Origin: Burkholderia stabilis
GTDB lineage: Bacteria > Pseudomonadota > Gammaproteobacteria > Burkholderiales > Burkholderiaceae
Assembly (NCBI RefSeq): GCF_001742165.1
Contig: NZ_CP016444.1
Location: forward strand, 372,001-436,000
DNA: 64,000 bases
Direction: 5' to 3'
Shown here: piece after piece, positions 42,992 to 53,023 of the stretch
Layout of the letters: every line of letters starts with the position of its first letter
Position numbering within the stretch: position 1 is the stretch's first letter
Position numbers and translations under genes: made by a program
Notes under the pieces: model-generated
Databases searched by the model: none
Told to the model about the DNA's origin: nothing
What the model saw: only the letters and a program-made list of their open reading frames with translations

Positions 42992-43933
42992 ATGGACACG
43001 TTACAGATGATGCGCATTTTCGTCCGGGTCGCGGAGGAGGGCAGCTTCACGAGCGCGGCCCAGCGCCTGGACATCACGACGGCCTACGCATCGCGCTCGG
43101 TCGCGCAACTCGAAACGCATCTGCGTACGCGCCTGCTCAACCGCAGCACGCGCCGCATCGCGCTGACCGACGCCGGGCAGCGCTATCTCGACCGCTGCCA
43201 GCGCATCCTCGGCTATATCGACGAAGCGGAAGCCGAGGCGGCGGATGCGCAGGCGAAGCCGTCCGGCCGGCTGCACGTTCACGCGACGACGAGTTTCGGC
43301 CAGGCCTACGTGGTGCCCGCGGTCGTGCGCTACCGGCAGCGCTATCCGTCGGTTGCGGTCGAGCTGACGCTGTCGCAGCACGTGCCCGACATCATCGACG
43401 AAGGCTACGACGTATCGCTGCAGTTGAGCGCGACGGAGCTGCCCGATTCAGGGCTCGTGTCGCAGCGGCTCGGCGAGGTACACAGCGTGCTGTGCGCGTC
43501 GCCTGCATACCTGAAGGAGCGCGGCACGCCGCGCACGGTTCGCGACCTCGAGGGGCATGCGTGCCTGCAGATCGTCACATCCGTGTTTCCGCGCGACCGC
43601 TGGCATCTCGACGGCCCGGACGGCCACGAGACGTTCGACCTGCCGTTGCCGGATTTCCAGGTGAATATCGCCGATGCGCTGGGTGCCGCACTGCGCGCCG
43701 GCCTCGGGATCGGCTCGTTGCCGATGTCGTCCGCATTGCCCGCGCTCGCGAGCGGTGCGCTCGTGCGTGTGCTGCCCGACTACCGGTTGCAGACGCTGAC
43801 GGTCTACACGCTGTACGCGTCACGTCAGTATCTCGATGCGAAGATCCGCACGTTCGTCGATTTCCTGCGCGAGTGCGTGCCCGAAATGCTGGCCGCCGAC
43901 GAGGCTGCGCTGAACGCATCCTGTCGATCCTGA
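42992..43933 (+). CDS. LysR family regulator, CrgA-like
   Basis: A 313-residue LTTR with a complete winged helix (MDTLQMMRIFVRVAEEGSFTSAAQRLDITTAYASRSVAQLETHLRTRLLNRSTRRIALTDAGQRYL) and effector domain. It is preceded by a 286-bp gap that contains nothing I recognise. The next gene is a substrate-binding protein in the same direction, 269 bp away, so control of that gene is possible but not evident. Confidence 0.9.
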   Translation: MDTLQMMRIFVRVAEEGSFTSAAQRLDITTAYASRSVAQLETHLRTRLLNRSTRRIALTDAGQRYLDRCQRILGYIDEAEAEAADAQAKPSGRLHVHATTSFGQAYVVPAVVRYRQRYPSVAVELTLSQHVPDIIDEGYDVSLQLSATELPDSGLVSQRLGEVHSVLCASPAYLKERGTPRTVRDLEGHACLQIVTSVFPRDRWHLDGPDGHETFDLPLPDFQVNIADALGAALRAGLGIGSLPMSSALPALASGALVRVLPDYRLQTLTVYTLYASRQYLDAKIRTFVDFLRECVPEMLAADEAALNASCRS

Positions 43934-44202
43934 GTCAGGCACCGCCGGCGTGCGAGCGCCGCGCATCGCGTTTTCGAATCAAATAATCTGTAGTCCTGCC
44001 ATTCAGGCTCGCATCGAAGAAGCATCCGGGATCGGTTCCTCAAACCGGCGCGCCCTTATGAAAACGCTTGCTTTCGATATCGAACATCGTTGGTTCGACG
44101 CGCGGCGCCAACCTTCTAGAATCGGTTCGACGTGCTTCATCGCATGGGTGCGGCGGTTTCCGCTGCACGAAGCCGAGCCCTCCTCATCGAACACGAAACG
44201 AC

Positions 44203-45174
44203 ATGGCAGACCAACCATCCAGAATCCGCCGCCGCCTCCTTCATGCCGGCCTGGCGATCGCGGCGGGCGCCGCCGTGCAACCGGGAATCGCGCTGGCGAG
44301 CGCGTCCGGCACGCGCACGTTGCGCATCGGCTATCAGAAAGGGCCGCTCAGCCTGCTGAAGGCGCGCGGCACGCTGCAGGGCAAGCTCGCGACACTCGGC
44401 GTGAACGTCACGTGGACCGAGTTTCCGTCGGGGCCGCCGCAGCTCGAGGCACTCAATGCGGGATCGATCGACTTCGGCGATGTCGGCGAAGCGCCGCCGA
44501 TCTTCGCGCTCGCGGCCGGCGCGCCGCTCGTCTATTACGCCCAGACGCCGGCCGGCCCCGCGGCCGAGGCCGTGGTCGTCGCGAAGGACTCGCCGGTCAG
44601 GACTTTCGCCGACCTGCGCGGCAAGCGCATCGCGCTGGTGAAGGGATCGAACACGCACTTCCTGCTGGTGCGGCTGTTGCAGGCCGCGAAGCTCAACTAT
44701 GCGGACGTCTCGCCGGTCTGGCTGTCGCCGTCCGATGCGCGTGCCGCGTTCGAGAACCGCTCGGTCGATGCGTGGATCATCTGGGACCCGTTTCTCGCGG
44801 TGGTCCAGCAGGCGTTCGGCGCACGCATCGTCGCGGACGGTACGGGGCTCGTCGAGAATCGCGGCTACTACTTCGCGTCGCGTACGTATGCGCAGCATAA
44901 TGCCGACGTGCTGGACGTAGCCGTGTCGGAGCTGACGGCAGTCCAGCGATGGCTCGATGCGAACCGCGCGCAGGGCGCGGCCGAATTCTCGAAACTCTGG
45001 GGGATTCCTGAGCCGGCCGTGGCGCTCGCGTTCCGCCGCGCGCGCTTCGGTGTCGAGCCCGTCACGCGCGATACGCTCGCGTATCAGCAGCGCATCGCGG
45101 ACGTGTTCTATCAGGCCGGCGTCCTACCGAAACGCGTCGACGTCAGCCTCGCTGCGCCGCCTGCGCTCGCGTGA
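44203..45174 (+). CDS. Aliphatic sulfonate/nitrate-type ABC substrate-binding protein (SsuA-like)
   Basis: A 323-residue periplasmic binding protein. A Tat-like signal (RIRRRLLHAGLAIAAGAAV) is followed by TLRIGYQKGPLSLLKARGTL, the start of mature SsuA proteins, and by EFPSGPPQLEALNAGSIDFGDVGEAPPIFA and GKRIALVKGSNTHFLLVRLL. It would present alkanesulfonates or similar organosulfur compounds to an ABC permease. No permease or ATPase gene is adjacent, so it is an orphan that must work with components encoded elsewhere. Confidence 0.85.
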   Translation: MADQPSRIRRRLLHAGLAIAAGAAVQPGIALASASGTRTLRIGYQKGPLSLLKARGTLQGKLATLGVNVTWTEFPSGPPQLEALNAGSIDFGDVGEAPPIFALAAGAPLVYYAQTPAGPAAEAVVVAKDSPVRTFADLRGKRIALVKGSNTHFLLVRLLQAAKLNYADVSPVWLSPSDARAAFENRSVDAWIIWDPFLAVVQQAFGARIVADGTGLVENRGYYFASRTYAQHNADVLDVAVSELTAVQRWLDANRAQGAAEFSKLWGIPEPAVALAFRRARFGVEPVTRDTLAYQQRIADVFYQAGVLPKRVDVSLAAPPALA

Positions 45175-45195
45175 CGGCGCCGGCCCGAGATTCGC

Positions 45196-46614
45196 TCAAC
45201 GGCGGAACGGCAGTGCGACGTCGTCCGGAATCGGGCACACGTACGGCTTGCCGCCGCGTCGCTCGAGCAGTTCAGCCTTGGCTCGCGCGAGCGTGTCGGG
45301 TGCGCCGAGCAGGTCGATCGTGGTCGCGGCCATCGTTTTCGCCGCAAGCAGCATGCCTTTGTGCGCGAGCGGCGTCTTGCCTTGCGCGACCCACTGCCAC
45401 GAGTGCGGCGGCGTGCCGAATGCGTAGCAGCTCGTGTGGCATTGCGCGGTCGGCGTGACCCAGCTCACGTCGCCGACGTCCGTCGAACCGCAGATCGGGC
45501 GGCCCTTGCCCGGCTCGTACGGATCGATTCCGTCGAACAGCGCCTTCGGATCGCTCCACGCCTGGTTCAACGAACGCGACGATGTTTCGATATCCTGAGC
45601 AGTCAGCGTCTGGCGCTGGTACGCGTCGGCGAGCGCCGCGTCGTCCGCGTCGTAACCGGCGGTGCCGATCGCCTGCAGATGGCCGTACATGACCTGGTTC
45701 AGCACCGCATTTTCCAGCAGGTTCGAGCACGCCTTGTCGAACACGATCTCGAGCCGGCAATCGGTCATCAGCGCCGCGCCGCGCGCGACGTTCTTCACGC
45801 GCTCGAACAGTTCGGCGGCCTGGTCGTTGCGTGCCGCGCGCACGAGGTACAGCACTTCCGCATTCGCCTGCACGACGTTCGGCGACAGGCCGCCCGTGTT
45901 CGTCACCGCGTAGTGCACGCGCGCTTCGGGCAGCATGTGCTCGCGCAGGTAGTTGACGCCCACGTTCATCAGCTCGACCGCATCCAGCGCGCTGCGGCCG
46001 AGATGCGGCGACGCGGCGGCGTGCGACGCCTTGCCGGTGAAGCGGAAGTACGCCTGGATGTTCGCGAGCGAGCCGGCCGGGAAAATGCCCGTGTACACGT
46101 GCGGGTGCCACGACAGCGCGGCGTCGAGATCGTCGAATACGCCCGCGCGCGCCATGAAGGTCTTGCCGGAGCCGCCTTCCTCGGCAGGGCACCCGTAGAA
46201 GCGTACGGTGCCGGGCTGGCCCGTGCGCTCGAGATGCACCTTCACCGCGGCCGCGGCAAGATGCGCGGCCGTGCCGAGCAGGTGGTGGCCGCAGCCGTGG
46301 CCGTTGCCGTTCGAGATCTCGCCCGACGGCTGGCACGTGAGTGCGCCGGCTTCCTGGCTGAGCCCGGACAGCGCATCGTATTCGCCGAGGATGCCGATCA
46401 CGGGGCCGCCGTGGCCGGCTTCGGCGACGAACGCGGTCGGGATGTCGGCCACGCCGCGCGTCACGCGAAAGCCGGCTTGTTCCAGCATCCGGATGTGCAG
46501 GTCGGTCGACGCGAATTCCTCGTAGCGCAGTTCGGCGAGATTCCAGATCCGGTCGGACAGCTCGGTGAATTGCGCACGCTGGCTGTCGATGAAATCGAGG
46601 GCGGGTGAAGTCAT
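45196..46614 (-). CDS. M20 family metal-dependent amidohydrolase (AbgB/p-aminobenzoyl-glutamate hydrolase-like)
   Basis: A 472-residue M20D peptidase-type hydrolase. Metal-binding blocks are visible: GEYDAL, NGHGCGHHLLGTAAHLAA, and CPAEEGGSGKTFMARAGVF. A dimerisation domain follows (YFRFTGKASHAAASPHLGRSALDAVELM). These enzymes cleave N-acyl or p-aminobenzoyl amino acids in the cytoplasm. The ATG at 46614 is chosen because the protein aligns to the family from there; the longer frame runs into the porin gene. It is last in an MFS-porin-hydrolase operon, so it probably degrades the imported amide. Confidence 0.88.
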   Translation of the reverse strand: MTSPALDFIDSQRAQFTELSDRIWNLAELRYEEFASTDLHIRMLEQAGFRVTRGVADIPTAFVAEAGHGGPVIGILGEYDALSGLSQEAGALTCQPSGEISNGNGHGCGHHLLGTAAHLAAAAVKVHLERTGQPGTVRFYGCPAEEGGSGKTFMARAGVFDDLDAALSWHPHVYTGIFPAGSLANIQAYFRFTGKASHAAASPHLGRSALDAVELMNVGVNYLREHMLPEARVHYAVTNTGGLSPNVVQANAEVLYLVRAARNDQAAELFERVKNVARGAALMTDCRLEIVFDKACSNLLENAVLNQVMYGHLQAIGTAGYDADDAALADAYQRQTLTAQDIETSSRSLNQAWSDPKALFDGIDPYEPGKGRPICGSTDVGDVSWVTPTAQCHTSCYAFGTPPHSWQWVAQGKTPLAHKGMLLAAKTMAATTIDLLGAPDTLARAKAELLERRGGKPYVCPIPDDVALPFRR

Positions 46615-46643
46615 GAATTGCTCCTGTGAAGAGGCTGGCGCGG

Positions 46644-47699
46644 TCAGAATTTCTGCCGGAGGCCAAGGGCGAAGACGGTGCTGCTCATGCCGGGTGCGGA
46701 CATCGGCGCGGAGCCGAACGACAGCGCCGACTGTCCGGTGTTCCTGAAGCCGCCGAGCCGCGCGTACACGCCGGTGAGCTTCGAGAACTGATAGTCGTAG
46801 CCGAGCAACGCGCCGAGCGCGTGGCTCGTCTGGCCGGCGATCGTGCGATAGGCGAGATCGGCGCGCAGCGCATGCGGGCCGCTTTGCCAGATGGCGCCCA
46901 GCGAGTAGACCTGCGCGACGAGCGTGCCGGGCGCGGTGGGGCGCATCAGCGTGTATGCGAACGATGCGAGCGTCGGGCCGAACGCATAGGACGCGCTGGC
47001 CATCACCGAGTCGGTGCGCGGGCCGTCGGGGGCGCCGCCCGGCGTCGACGACGTGGCGGCCCAGATCGCGTTGTACGCGCCGCTCAGGATCACCGGGCCG
47101 CGCGCGAAATTGACGACGGTTCCCGCGGTGCTCGCGATCGGGCTCGCGCCCGCCGCGTTGCGGAACGCATAGAGCACGGTGACGTCGAGCCCGCCGTAGG
47201 TCGGCGTCTTGTAGCTGATCGCGTTCTCGATGCGGCCGGGCAGCGTCGCGGCGCCGCGCCCGAGGTCGCTGCCGATCAGCGCGGTGCTCGCGAACGGCGA
47301 CAACTGGCCGACGAGGTAGAACGGGTCGGCCGCTTCGGGGACGATCGCCGGATACTGTTTGCCCAGTTTGATCGTCCCCCAGTCCGCCGAGCCGATCGCA
47401 ACGTTCGCTTCGCGGTTGTAGAACGACGCCGCGCTTTGCGGGCGGCCTGACATCAGGTCGAAGCCGCTTTCGAGGCGGAAGCTCGCGCGCAGGCCGCCGC
47501 CGAGATCCTCGCTGCCGATGAAGCCGAAGCGCGACGTCGATGCGCCGCCGCTCATCAGGCCGACGCTCGTCTGGCTGCCGATGCGCGCGTATTGCAGGAA
47601 GCTGTCGAGCGCGCCGTAGATCTGTACGCCGGCGCGGGCCGGTGCGGCCCACATGCAGGTTGCCGCGCAGCACGCGGCCATCAGGGTTGAATTGCGCAC
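46644..47699 (-). CDS. Gram-negative trimeric porin (OpcP/Omp32 type)
   Basis: A 351-residue outer-membrane porin. After a signal peptide ending ARA-GVQIYGALD, the mature start is the canonical SVTLYGxxD-like strand. It contains SRFGFIGSEDLGGGLRASFRLESGF and ends with aromatic LGLRQKF. The GTG at 47699 gives a full signal; an ATG at 47681 gives a short one. It sits between an MFS gene and an M20 hydrolase gene on the same strand, indicating passage of the same substrate across the outer membrane. Confidence 0.88.
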   Translation of the reverse strand: MRNSTLMAACCAATCMWAAPARAGVQIYGALDSFLQYARIGSQTSVGLMSGGASTSRFGFIGSEDLGGGLRASFRLESGFDLMSGRPQSAASFYNREANVAIGSADWGTIKLGKQYPAIVPEAADPFYLVGQLSPFASTALIGSDLGRGAATLPGRIENAISYKTPTYGGLDVTVLYAFRNAAGASPIASTAGTVVNFARGPVILSGAYNAIWAATSSTPGGAPDGPRTDSVMASASYAFGPTLASFAYTLMRPTAPGTLVAQVYSLGAIWQSGPHALRADLAYRTIAGQTSHALGALLGYDYQFSKLTGVYARLGGFRNTGQSALSFGSAPMSAPGMSSTVFALGLRQKF

Positions 47700-47881
47700 G
47701 TTTGTCTCGTGGTGTCGCGATCGTCGGCGCGCGAATCGCAGGCGTGCAACCGCCCGCCCGCGCACGCGTCGACGTCGCGGATTCTGTCGGCCTGCCGAAG
47801 CAGGCTTGATCGGATGCAGGGTGGCGGAGCCGGTGCCGGACAGGCGGGCCGGGAGGCGCCGGGAATGAAGCGGCGCGCCGT

Positions 47882-49198
47882 TCAGCGGCCGTCGTCGTGC
47901 GAGCCGGCCGGGCGTTCGCGGAAGCGCCACAGCGCGAGCATGCTGACGGCGCCGCACGCCAGCACGTACCACGCGGGCGACATCGGGTCGCCGGTGCGAT
48001 GCAGCAGCCACGTGACGTTGAATTGCGCGAAGCCGCCGAAGATCGTCACGCCGAAGCTGTAGATCGTCGCGAGCGCGGTGGCGCGCACGCGCGGCGGGAA
48101 CGCTTCCATGATGAGCAGCAGGAACGCGGAACTGCCCGCGGTGGCGAAGGCCATCACGACGGCGACGATCGCGACCATCAGCCCGACCGACGGCGCGGCG
48201 ATCAGCAGCCGGAACGCGGGATACACGCACGCGAGCGACAGCAGCCACGTCACGGCGATCAGCGGTTTGCGGCGCGGCAGGCGATCGATGATCCACAACC
48301 CCGACACGAGGGCGGCGACGATCATCGCGAACCCCGATGCGCAGCCGGCGAGCAGCGACGTCGCCATCGGCAGGTGGAGCGTGCGCACCGCGTAGGCGGG
48401 CATGTAGAACACGAAGATGTACAGCGTCGACGTGCCGCCGATGATCATCAGCGTGCCGAGCACGACACGGCCGAAGTAGCGCGTGAAGACTTCGCGAACC
48501 GCGCTGCCGCCTGCGTCCTGCGCCGGCACGTGCGTTTCGTCGAGATGCCGGCGGATGTAGAAGCCGACCGGCCCGAGCAGCAGGCCGAACAGGAACGGCA
48601 CGCGCCAGCCCCAGCTTTCGAGCGCGTCGGCAGACAGCACGGCCGACAGCAGCGCGCCGCTGAGCGCGCCGAACAGCGCCGCGGCGCCCTGGCTGATCAT
48701 TTGCCAGCTCACCATGAAGCCGCGGCCGGACAGCGGACCGGATTCCATCAGGAAGGTTGTCGACGCACCGATTTCGCCGCCGGCCGACAGGCCTTGCAGC
48801 AGGCGGCCGATCACCACCAGCACGGGCGCGACGATGCCGATGCGCGTGTAGGACGGCGTCAGCGCGATCAGCGCCGTGCCCGCGATCATCAGCTGGATCG
48901 TCAGCGTCAGCGCGGCGCGCCGGCCCGCGCGATCGGCGTAGTTGCCGATCAGCACGCCGCCGAGCGGGCGCATCACGAACCCGACGCCGAACGTCGCCAT
49001 CGCGAGCAGCAGCGGGCCGGCGCCTGAATCGACGGGAAAGAACGTCTTGCCGATCAACGCGGCGAAGTAGCTGAACACGGTGAAGTCGAACATCTCGAGC
49101 GCGTTGCCGGCCGAGGTGGCGATGATCGTCCGGGTCTGCGCCGAGCGGCGGCGCGGGGCTGGCGGCGCGTCGACGAGCGGCGTGGCGGCGTCTTGCAT
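47882..49198 (-). CDS. MFS transporter, metabolite:H+ symporter type
   Basis: A 438-residue, 12-helix carrier. SAGNALEMFDFTVFSYFAALIGKTFFP and GNYADRAGRRAALTLTIQLM place it with the symporter group that imports organic acids and betaines. RLLQGLSAGGEIGASTTFLMES is the conserved mid block. The ATG at 49198 has GGAG nine bases upstream; one at 49213 is possible. It is the first gene of the MFS-porin-M20 operon and diverges from a LysR gene. Confidence 0.87.
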   Translation of the reverse strand: MQDAATPLVDAPPAPRRRSAQTRTIIATSAGNALEMFDFTVFSYFAALIGKTFFPVDSGAGPLLLAMATFGVGFVMRPLGGVLIGNYADRAGRRAALTLTIQLMIAGTALIALTPSYTRIGIVAPVLVVIGRLLQGLSAGGEIGASTTFLMESGPLSGRGFMVSWQMISQGAAALFGALSGALLSAVLSADALESWGWRVPFLFGLLLGPVGFYIRRHLDETHVPAQDAGGSAVREVFTRYFGRVVLGTLMIIGGTSTLYIFVFYMPAYAVRTLHLPMATSLLAGCASGFAMIVAALVSGLWIIDRLPRRKPLIAVTWLLSLACVYPAFRLLIAAPSVGLMVAIVAVVMAFATAGSSAFLLLIMEAFPPRVRATALATIYSFGVTIFGGFAQFNVTWLLHRTGDPMSPAWYVLACGAVSMLALWRFRERPAGSHDDGR

Positions 49199-49372
49199 CG
49201 GGGATGTCTCCATGGATATCGGTATCGTGAGCGCCGCGCGGATCGTCAGGCATCCTGCGAGAGCTGGGCGCATGTTAAGACCGGTGAAAACATCGCGATA
49301 CGCGCAAATTTTTATCCTGATAACATCCGTTTATCCCCTGATGTCCGACTGCTGCTCCCTTCCATTCGTCGC

Positions 49373-50313
49373 ATGAAACTTCACCAGCTCCGCGCGCTCG
49401 TGGCCGTCGCCCGCTCGGGCAGCATCCATGAAGCCGCACGCACCTTGCACCTGACACAGCCGGCCGTCACGCGCTCGCTGCGCGATCTCGAGGACGAACT
49501 CGGGCTGATGCTGGTCGCGCGCAGCTCGTCGGGCGTCACGCTGACCGACGCGGGGCACGCGATGCTGCGGCGGGCCGAGCTGGTCGTCAACGAGGTCGCA
49601 CGCACCGAGGAGGAGATGGCGCAACTGCGCGAGAACCGGCAGGGCCGGCTCGCGATCGGGATGACGCCGCTGGCGGGTATCACGGTGCTCCCGGCTGCGT
49701 ACAACCGCTTTCGCCGCGCGATGCCCGACGTGCAGCTCGAATTCGTCGAGGGCAGCCCGTCGCAACTCGTCGAGCAGTTGAAGAATGGCGCGCTCGACTT
49801 TGCCCTGGGGCAGGCGCGGATGCGCAGGACTTCACGTCCGTGCGCTGCGAGCATCTCGACACGTTTCCGATGTGGTTCGCGGTGAGCAGCAAGGGCAAGC
49901 TTGCCGGCGCGACGTCGCTCGCCGACCTGCAGGACGCGGAGTGGCTGCATACGGGGCCATCTGCGGAGTTCCGCGCGTTTCTCGGCGAGCTGTTCGGGCA
50001 GGCGGGTTTGCCGGTGCCGCGACGCGTGACGCGCTGTGCGTCGCAAACGCTGTTTTATGCGCTGGCCGCCAACAGCGACGTGGTGACGGCCTGGACGCAA
50101 CTCGCACTGCGCGGCGACGCATCCGACACGCTGAAGACGCTCGACCTCGTCGGGCAGCCGCCCGCGCGCAACCTGTATCTGCTGTTCCGCGACAGCGCGG
50201 TGCTCACGTCGTCGGCCGAATACTTCGTACGCTGTATCGGCGAAGCCTTGCAGGCCGAGCGTGAGGATGCGGGCCGGACGAAACGCGGCGCGCGTAAGGC
50301 AGGCCGCGCGTAA
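49373..50313 (+). pseudogene. LysR family regulator with a 1-base frameshift
   Basis: The N-terminal frame from 49373 reads a normal LTTR (MKLHQLRALVAVARSGSIHEAARTLHLTQPAVTRSLRDLEDELG...) up to GALDFALG and then degenerates and stops at 49885. A second frame picks up at once with GADAQDFTSVRCEHLDTFPMWFAV and carries the rest of the effector domain to 50313. The switch is between about 49808 and 49813 and needs one extra base. With that base the product would be about 313 residues. It diverges from the MFS-porin-M20 operon, its likely target. Confidence 0.82.
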
Positions 50314-50323
50314 GGCAGGCGGT

Positions 50324-51304
50324 CTAAGGTGCGACGCGGGACAGCGGCACCGCTTCGCCGCGCAGCTTCGCGACGTCGCGCCCCGGCGCCTCGCCGAAGA
50401 GCCGCGCGTATTCGCGGCTGAACTGCGACGCGCTCACATAGCCGACGCTGCGGCTCGCCTGCCGCGCATCCATCGCCGACAGGCACATCAGGCGGCGCGC
50501 CTCCTGCAGCCGCAATACCTTCTGGCATTGCAACGGGCTCATCGACGTGACCGCACGAAAGTGGTGATGGAACGTCGACGGGCTCATGTCCACCTGTCGC
50601 GCGAGCGAATCGACCGTCATCGGGTCGAGATAGTGATCGCGAATCCACGCGACGGCACGCGAGATGCGCTGCGTCGTCGAATCGGCCTGGCCGACCTGTG
50701 CGACGCACGCGCCCGACGGGCCGCGCAGCAGGCGAATGAGGATTTCGTCGACGATCAGCGGCGCGAGCAGGTCGAGGTCGTCGGGTTGCGCGATCAGCTG
50801 CATCAGCCGCGCGACGGCATCGACGATTTCCGGTGGCGCATCGTGCGTGTCGACCGCGCTGCAGTCGATGGCCTTCGGCAGCCCGCGCGGAAACACGCGC
50901 GGCGTGAGCGCCGCGATGCGGGCCGGGTCGAGTTCGAGTTGCACGGAAAGAAACGGCTCGGCCGGGTTCGCGTGCGTCACGCGGCCGGTGACGGGCAGGT
51001 CGGCCGTCGCGACCAGCATCCGCGATTCGTCGATGACGTAGGTGTTGTCGCCGATTCGCATCGACTTCGCGCCTTGCCCGACGACGCTCACGCACGCGTG
51101 GTGCACGCCGTGGTTCCAGTGCGTCGGCGACGCGGATGCGCGCACGACGCGCATGCCATGCACCGGAAGCTCGAACACGCCATCGTGCGGCGCGTAAGCG
51201 GCGATCAGCGCCGCGAGCCGGGCCGTGGACGACCGGTCAGGCGGCCGAGGGGCGTGGCCGGGCAGGGTGCGCTGTTGCGGCGGCGTTCGGGCATCGATTT
51301 CCAT
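50324..51304 (-). CDS. AraC family transcriptional regulator (AraC_N type)
   Basis: A 326-residue regulator. The sensor domain carries HHACVSVVGQGAKSMRIGDNTYVIDESRMLVATADLPVTG, and the C-terminal double helix-turn-helix is complete (ISRAVAWIRDHYLDPMTVDSLARQVDMSPSTFHHHFRAVTSMSPLQCQKVLRLQEARRLM). It is similar in type to the protein at 31458-32465. It is convergent with the LysR gene (10 bp between stops). No clear target; upstream is a long gap. Confidence 0.9.
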   Translation of the reverse strand: MEIDARTPPQQRTLPGHAPRPPDRSSTARLAALIAAYAPHDGVFELPVHGMRVVRASASPTHWNHGVHHACVSVVGQGAKSMRIGDNTYVIDESRMLVATADLPVTGRVTHANPAEPFLSVQLELDPARIAALTPRVFPRGLPKAIDCSAVDTHDAPPEIVDAVARLMQLIAQPDDLDLLAPLIVDEILIRLLRGPSGACVAQVGQADSTTQRISRAVAWIRDHYLDPMTVDSLARQVDMSPSTFHHHFRAVTSMSPLQCQKVLRLQEARRLMCLSAMDARQASRSVGYVSASQFSREYARLFGEAPGRDVAKLRGEAVPLSRVAP

Positions 51305-51909
51305 GTTGCGTGAGCGGATGGCGAAGTGGTCGGTGCAGCGTGCGCGGCGGCGATTTCATGATTCCCGGTGCGGGGTGCCGGCACGGCGGTCACATCGTAC
51401 GGCGAGTCGCGTGCGCGGGATTGCCTAAACCTGTCGGAAATTAGCCCGATCATCCGGACCTGAGCGGCAAACGGTGGCATCGCGTGTCGTTGCCTGGTGT
51501 GCAGCGCACAAATTCGGAAATTAAGGCAAAACAATCGCAGGATCAGGCAAGCCATTTTCCGGCGGTTTTCATACCATTGCACCTGCTGAAAGAAACGTAT
51601 TCCGGCGCGCCCGGGTGATGCGCAGATGAACGCCGCGTCGCTCGCGGGTACAGCCGGTGTTGCCGCCCGTTCGGCCGCCGCGCACCGCTGGAAAAGACTC
51701 AGGACTGCTATTGGAATGATCGAGCATCGGGCCAGCCGAGGCCGGCTTGCGCCCGTTGCATGCCGGCACGCACCTGTTGCGGGCGTGCCGACCGACCCGG
51801 CGTGACCGGCGTCGATGCCGCCGCATCGGCCGGACCGATGCCGGCCGACCGCGATGTCGCGGCCGGTGCGTGCGCACAGGCAGTCGTTCGCGCAGGGGAA
51901 TCCGGACTA
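51305..51909. other. 605-bp divergent intergenic region
   Basis: Between the AraC gene (minus) and the LysR gene (plus). The AraC-proximal 300 bp are AT-richer. I see no supportable gene or RNA. Confidence 0.45.
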
Positions 51910-52791
51910 ATGGACCAACTTCAATCGATTCGGGCATTCGTGACGGTGGCAAGGGAAGGCGGTTTTCGCCGGGCGGCGACTCGGCTGCGCGTGTCGACGG
52001 CGATGGCGAGCCGGCTGGTCGATGCGCTCGAGACGCGTCTCGGCGCGCGCCTGCTGCAGCGCAGCACCTGCCACCAGTCGCTGACGGAAATCGGCGAGCT
52101 GTATCTCGCGCGCGTCGAGCGGATTCTCGGTGCGATCGACGAGATCGACGGTTGTTTCGTCGCAATGGGCAGCAAGCCGGAAGGCGAGTTGCGCGTTGCC
52201 GCGCCGGTCGCATTCGGGCTCAGCCAGTTGAGCGTGTTGCTCGATCGCTTCGTGCACCGGTTCCCGGACGTGCGGCCGACCGTGACGCTGACCGATGCCC
52301 ATGTGGATCTGACATCCGAAGACATCGACGTTGCGTTCCTGACCGACGGGATGCCGGTTTCCGGTGCGCACGCGCTGCATACGCTGGCTGCTTACGAATC
52401 CGTGCGCGTTGCCGCACCGGAATACGTTGCCGCGCAGGGTGGCCCCGCCGCCTCGGGCGACTGGCCGGACATCGCGGCCGTGCGGCTCGATCTGCCGGCG
52501 GGTGGTGACGAATATGCGGCGGGGCTGCGACCCGACGCGGCGCCCGGCAATGCGGGCGTCGGCCATCTCGAGATGGCGCGGCGGCTGGCCGTGGCCGGCA
52601 TGGGTGCGACGGTGCTGCCTGCGTATCTCGTCGACGCCGACCTGGCGGCCGGCACGCTGGTTCGCGTCGCGCCGGTCGGTCCGCTCGCGCCCGTCACGCT
52701 GAAGCTCGCGCACGCGCGTGCCGCGCATCTGCCGGCCGCCGCACGGGCGTTCGTCGAATTCGTCGGCGCGGCGTTCCGGCCCGCGAGCTAG
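51910..52791 (+). CDS. LysR family regulator upstream of an RND efflux operon
   Basis: A 293-residue LTTR of the CrgA-like type (MDQLQSIRAFVTVAREGGFRRAATRLRVSTAMASRLVDALETRLGARLLQRS). It lies 232 bp before the RND operon in the same direction. In Burkholderia, LysR genes such as bpeT or ceoR commonly accompany RND pumps, which makes control of this operon the first guess. Confidence 0.88.
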   Translation: MDQLQSIRAFVTVAREGGFRRAATRLRVSTAMASRLVDALETRLGARLLQRSTCHQSLTEIGELYLARVERILGAIDEIDGCFVAMGSKPEGELRVAAPVAFGLSQLSVLLDRFVHRFPDVRPTVTLTDAHVDLTSEDIDVAFLTDGMPVSGAHALHTLAAYESVRVAAPEYVAAQGGPAASGDWPDIAAVRLDLPAGGDEYAAGLRPDAAPGNAGVGHLEMARRLAVAGMGATVLPAYLVDADLAAGTLVRVAPVGPLAPVTLKLAHARAAHLPAAARAFVEFVGAAFRPAS

Positions 52792-53023
52792 CACCCCGGC
52801 GTGTTGTCGCGACAACGCGAGCCCGCGCGAGCCGCGGGCGCGCCGTTCATTTTTTTACGGAAGCAGTTCGGCAAACGAACGCTCCGCAGGGCGCAGTGCA
52901 CGCCCGACACACGCGCCCGCATCCGCGGCGGAAAGCAAGCGTCAGCATTCCGCCCGCGCACGCAGGCCATGAGGAGATCTGGTGATTCCCATTGAAGGTC
53001 GTCTATTTGTGAGAGGTCGCTCC

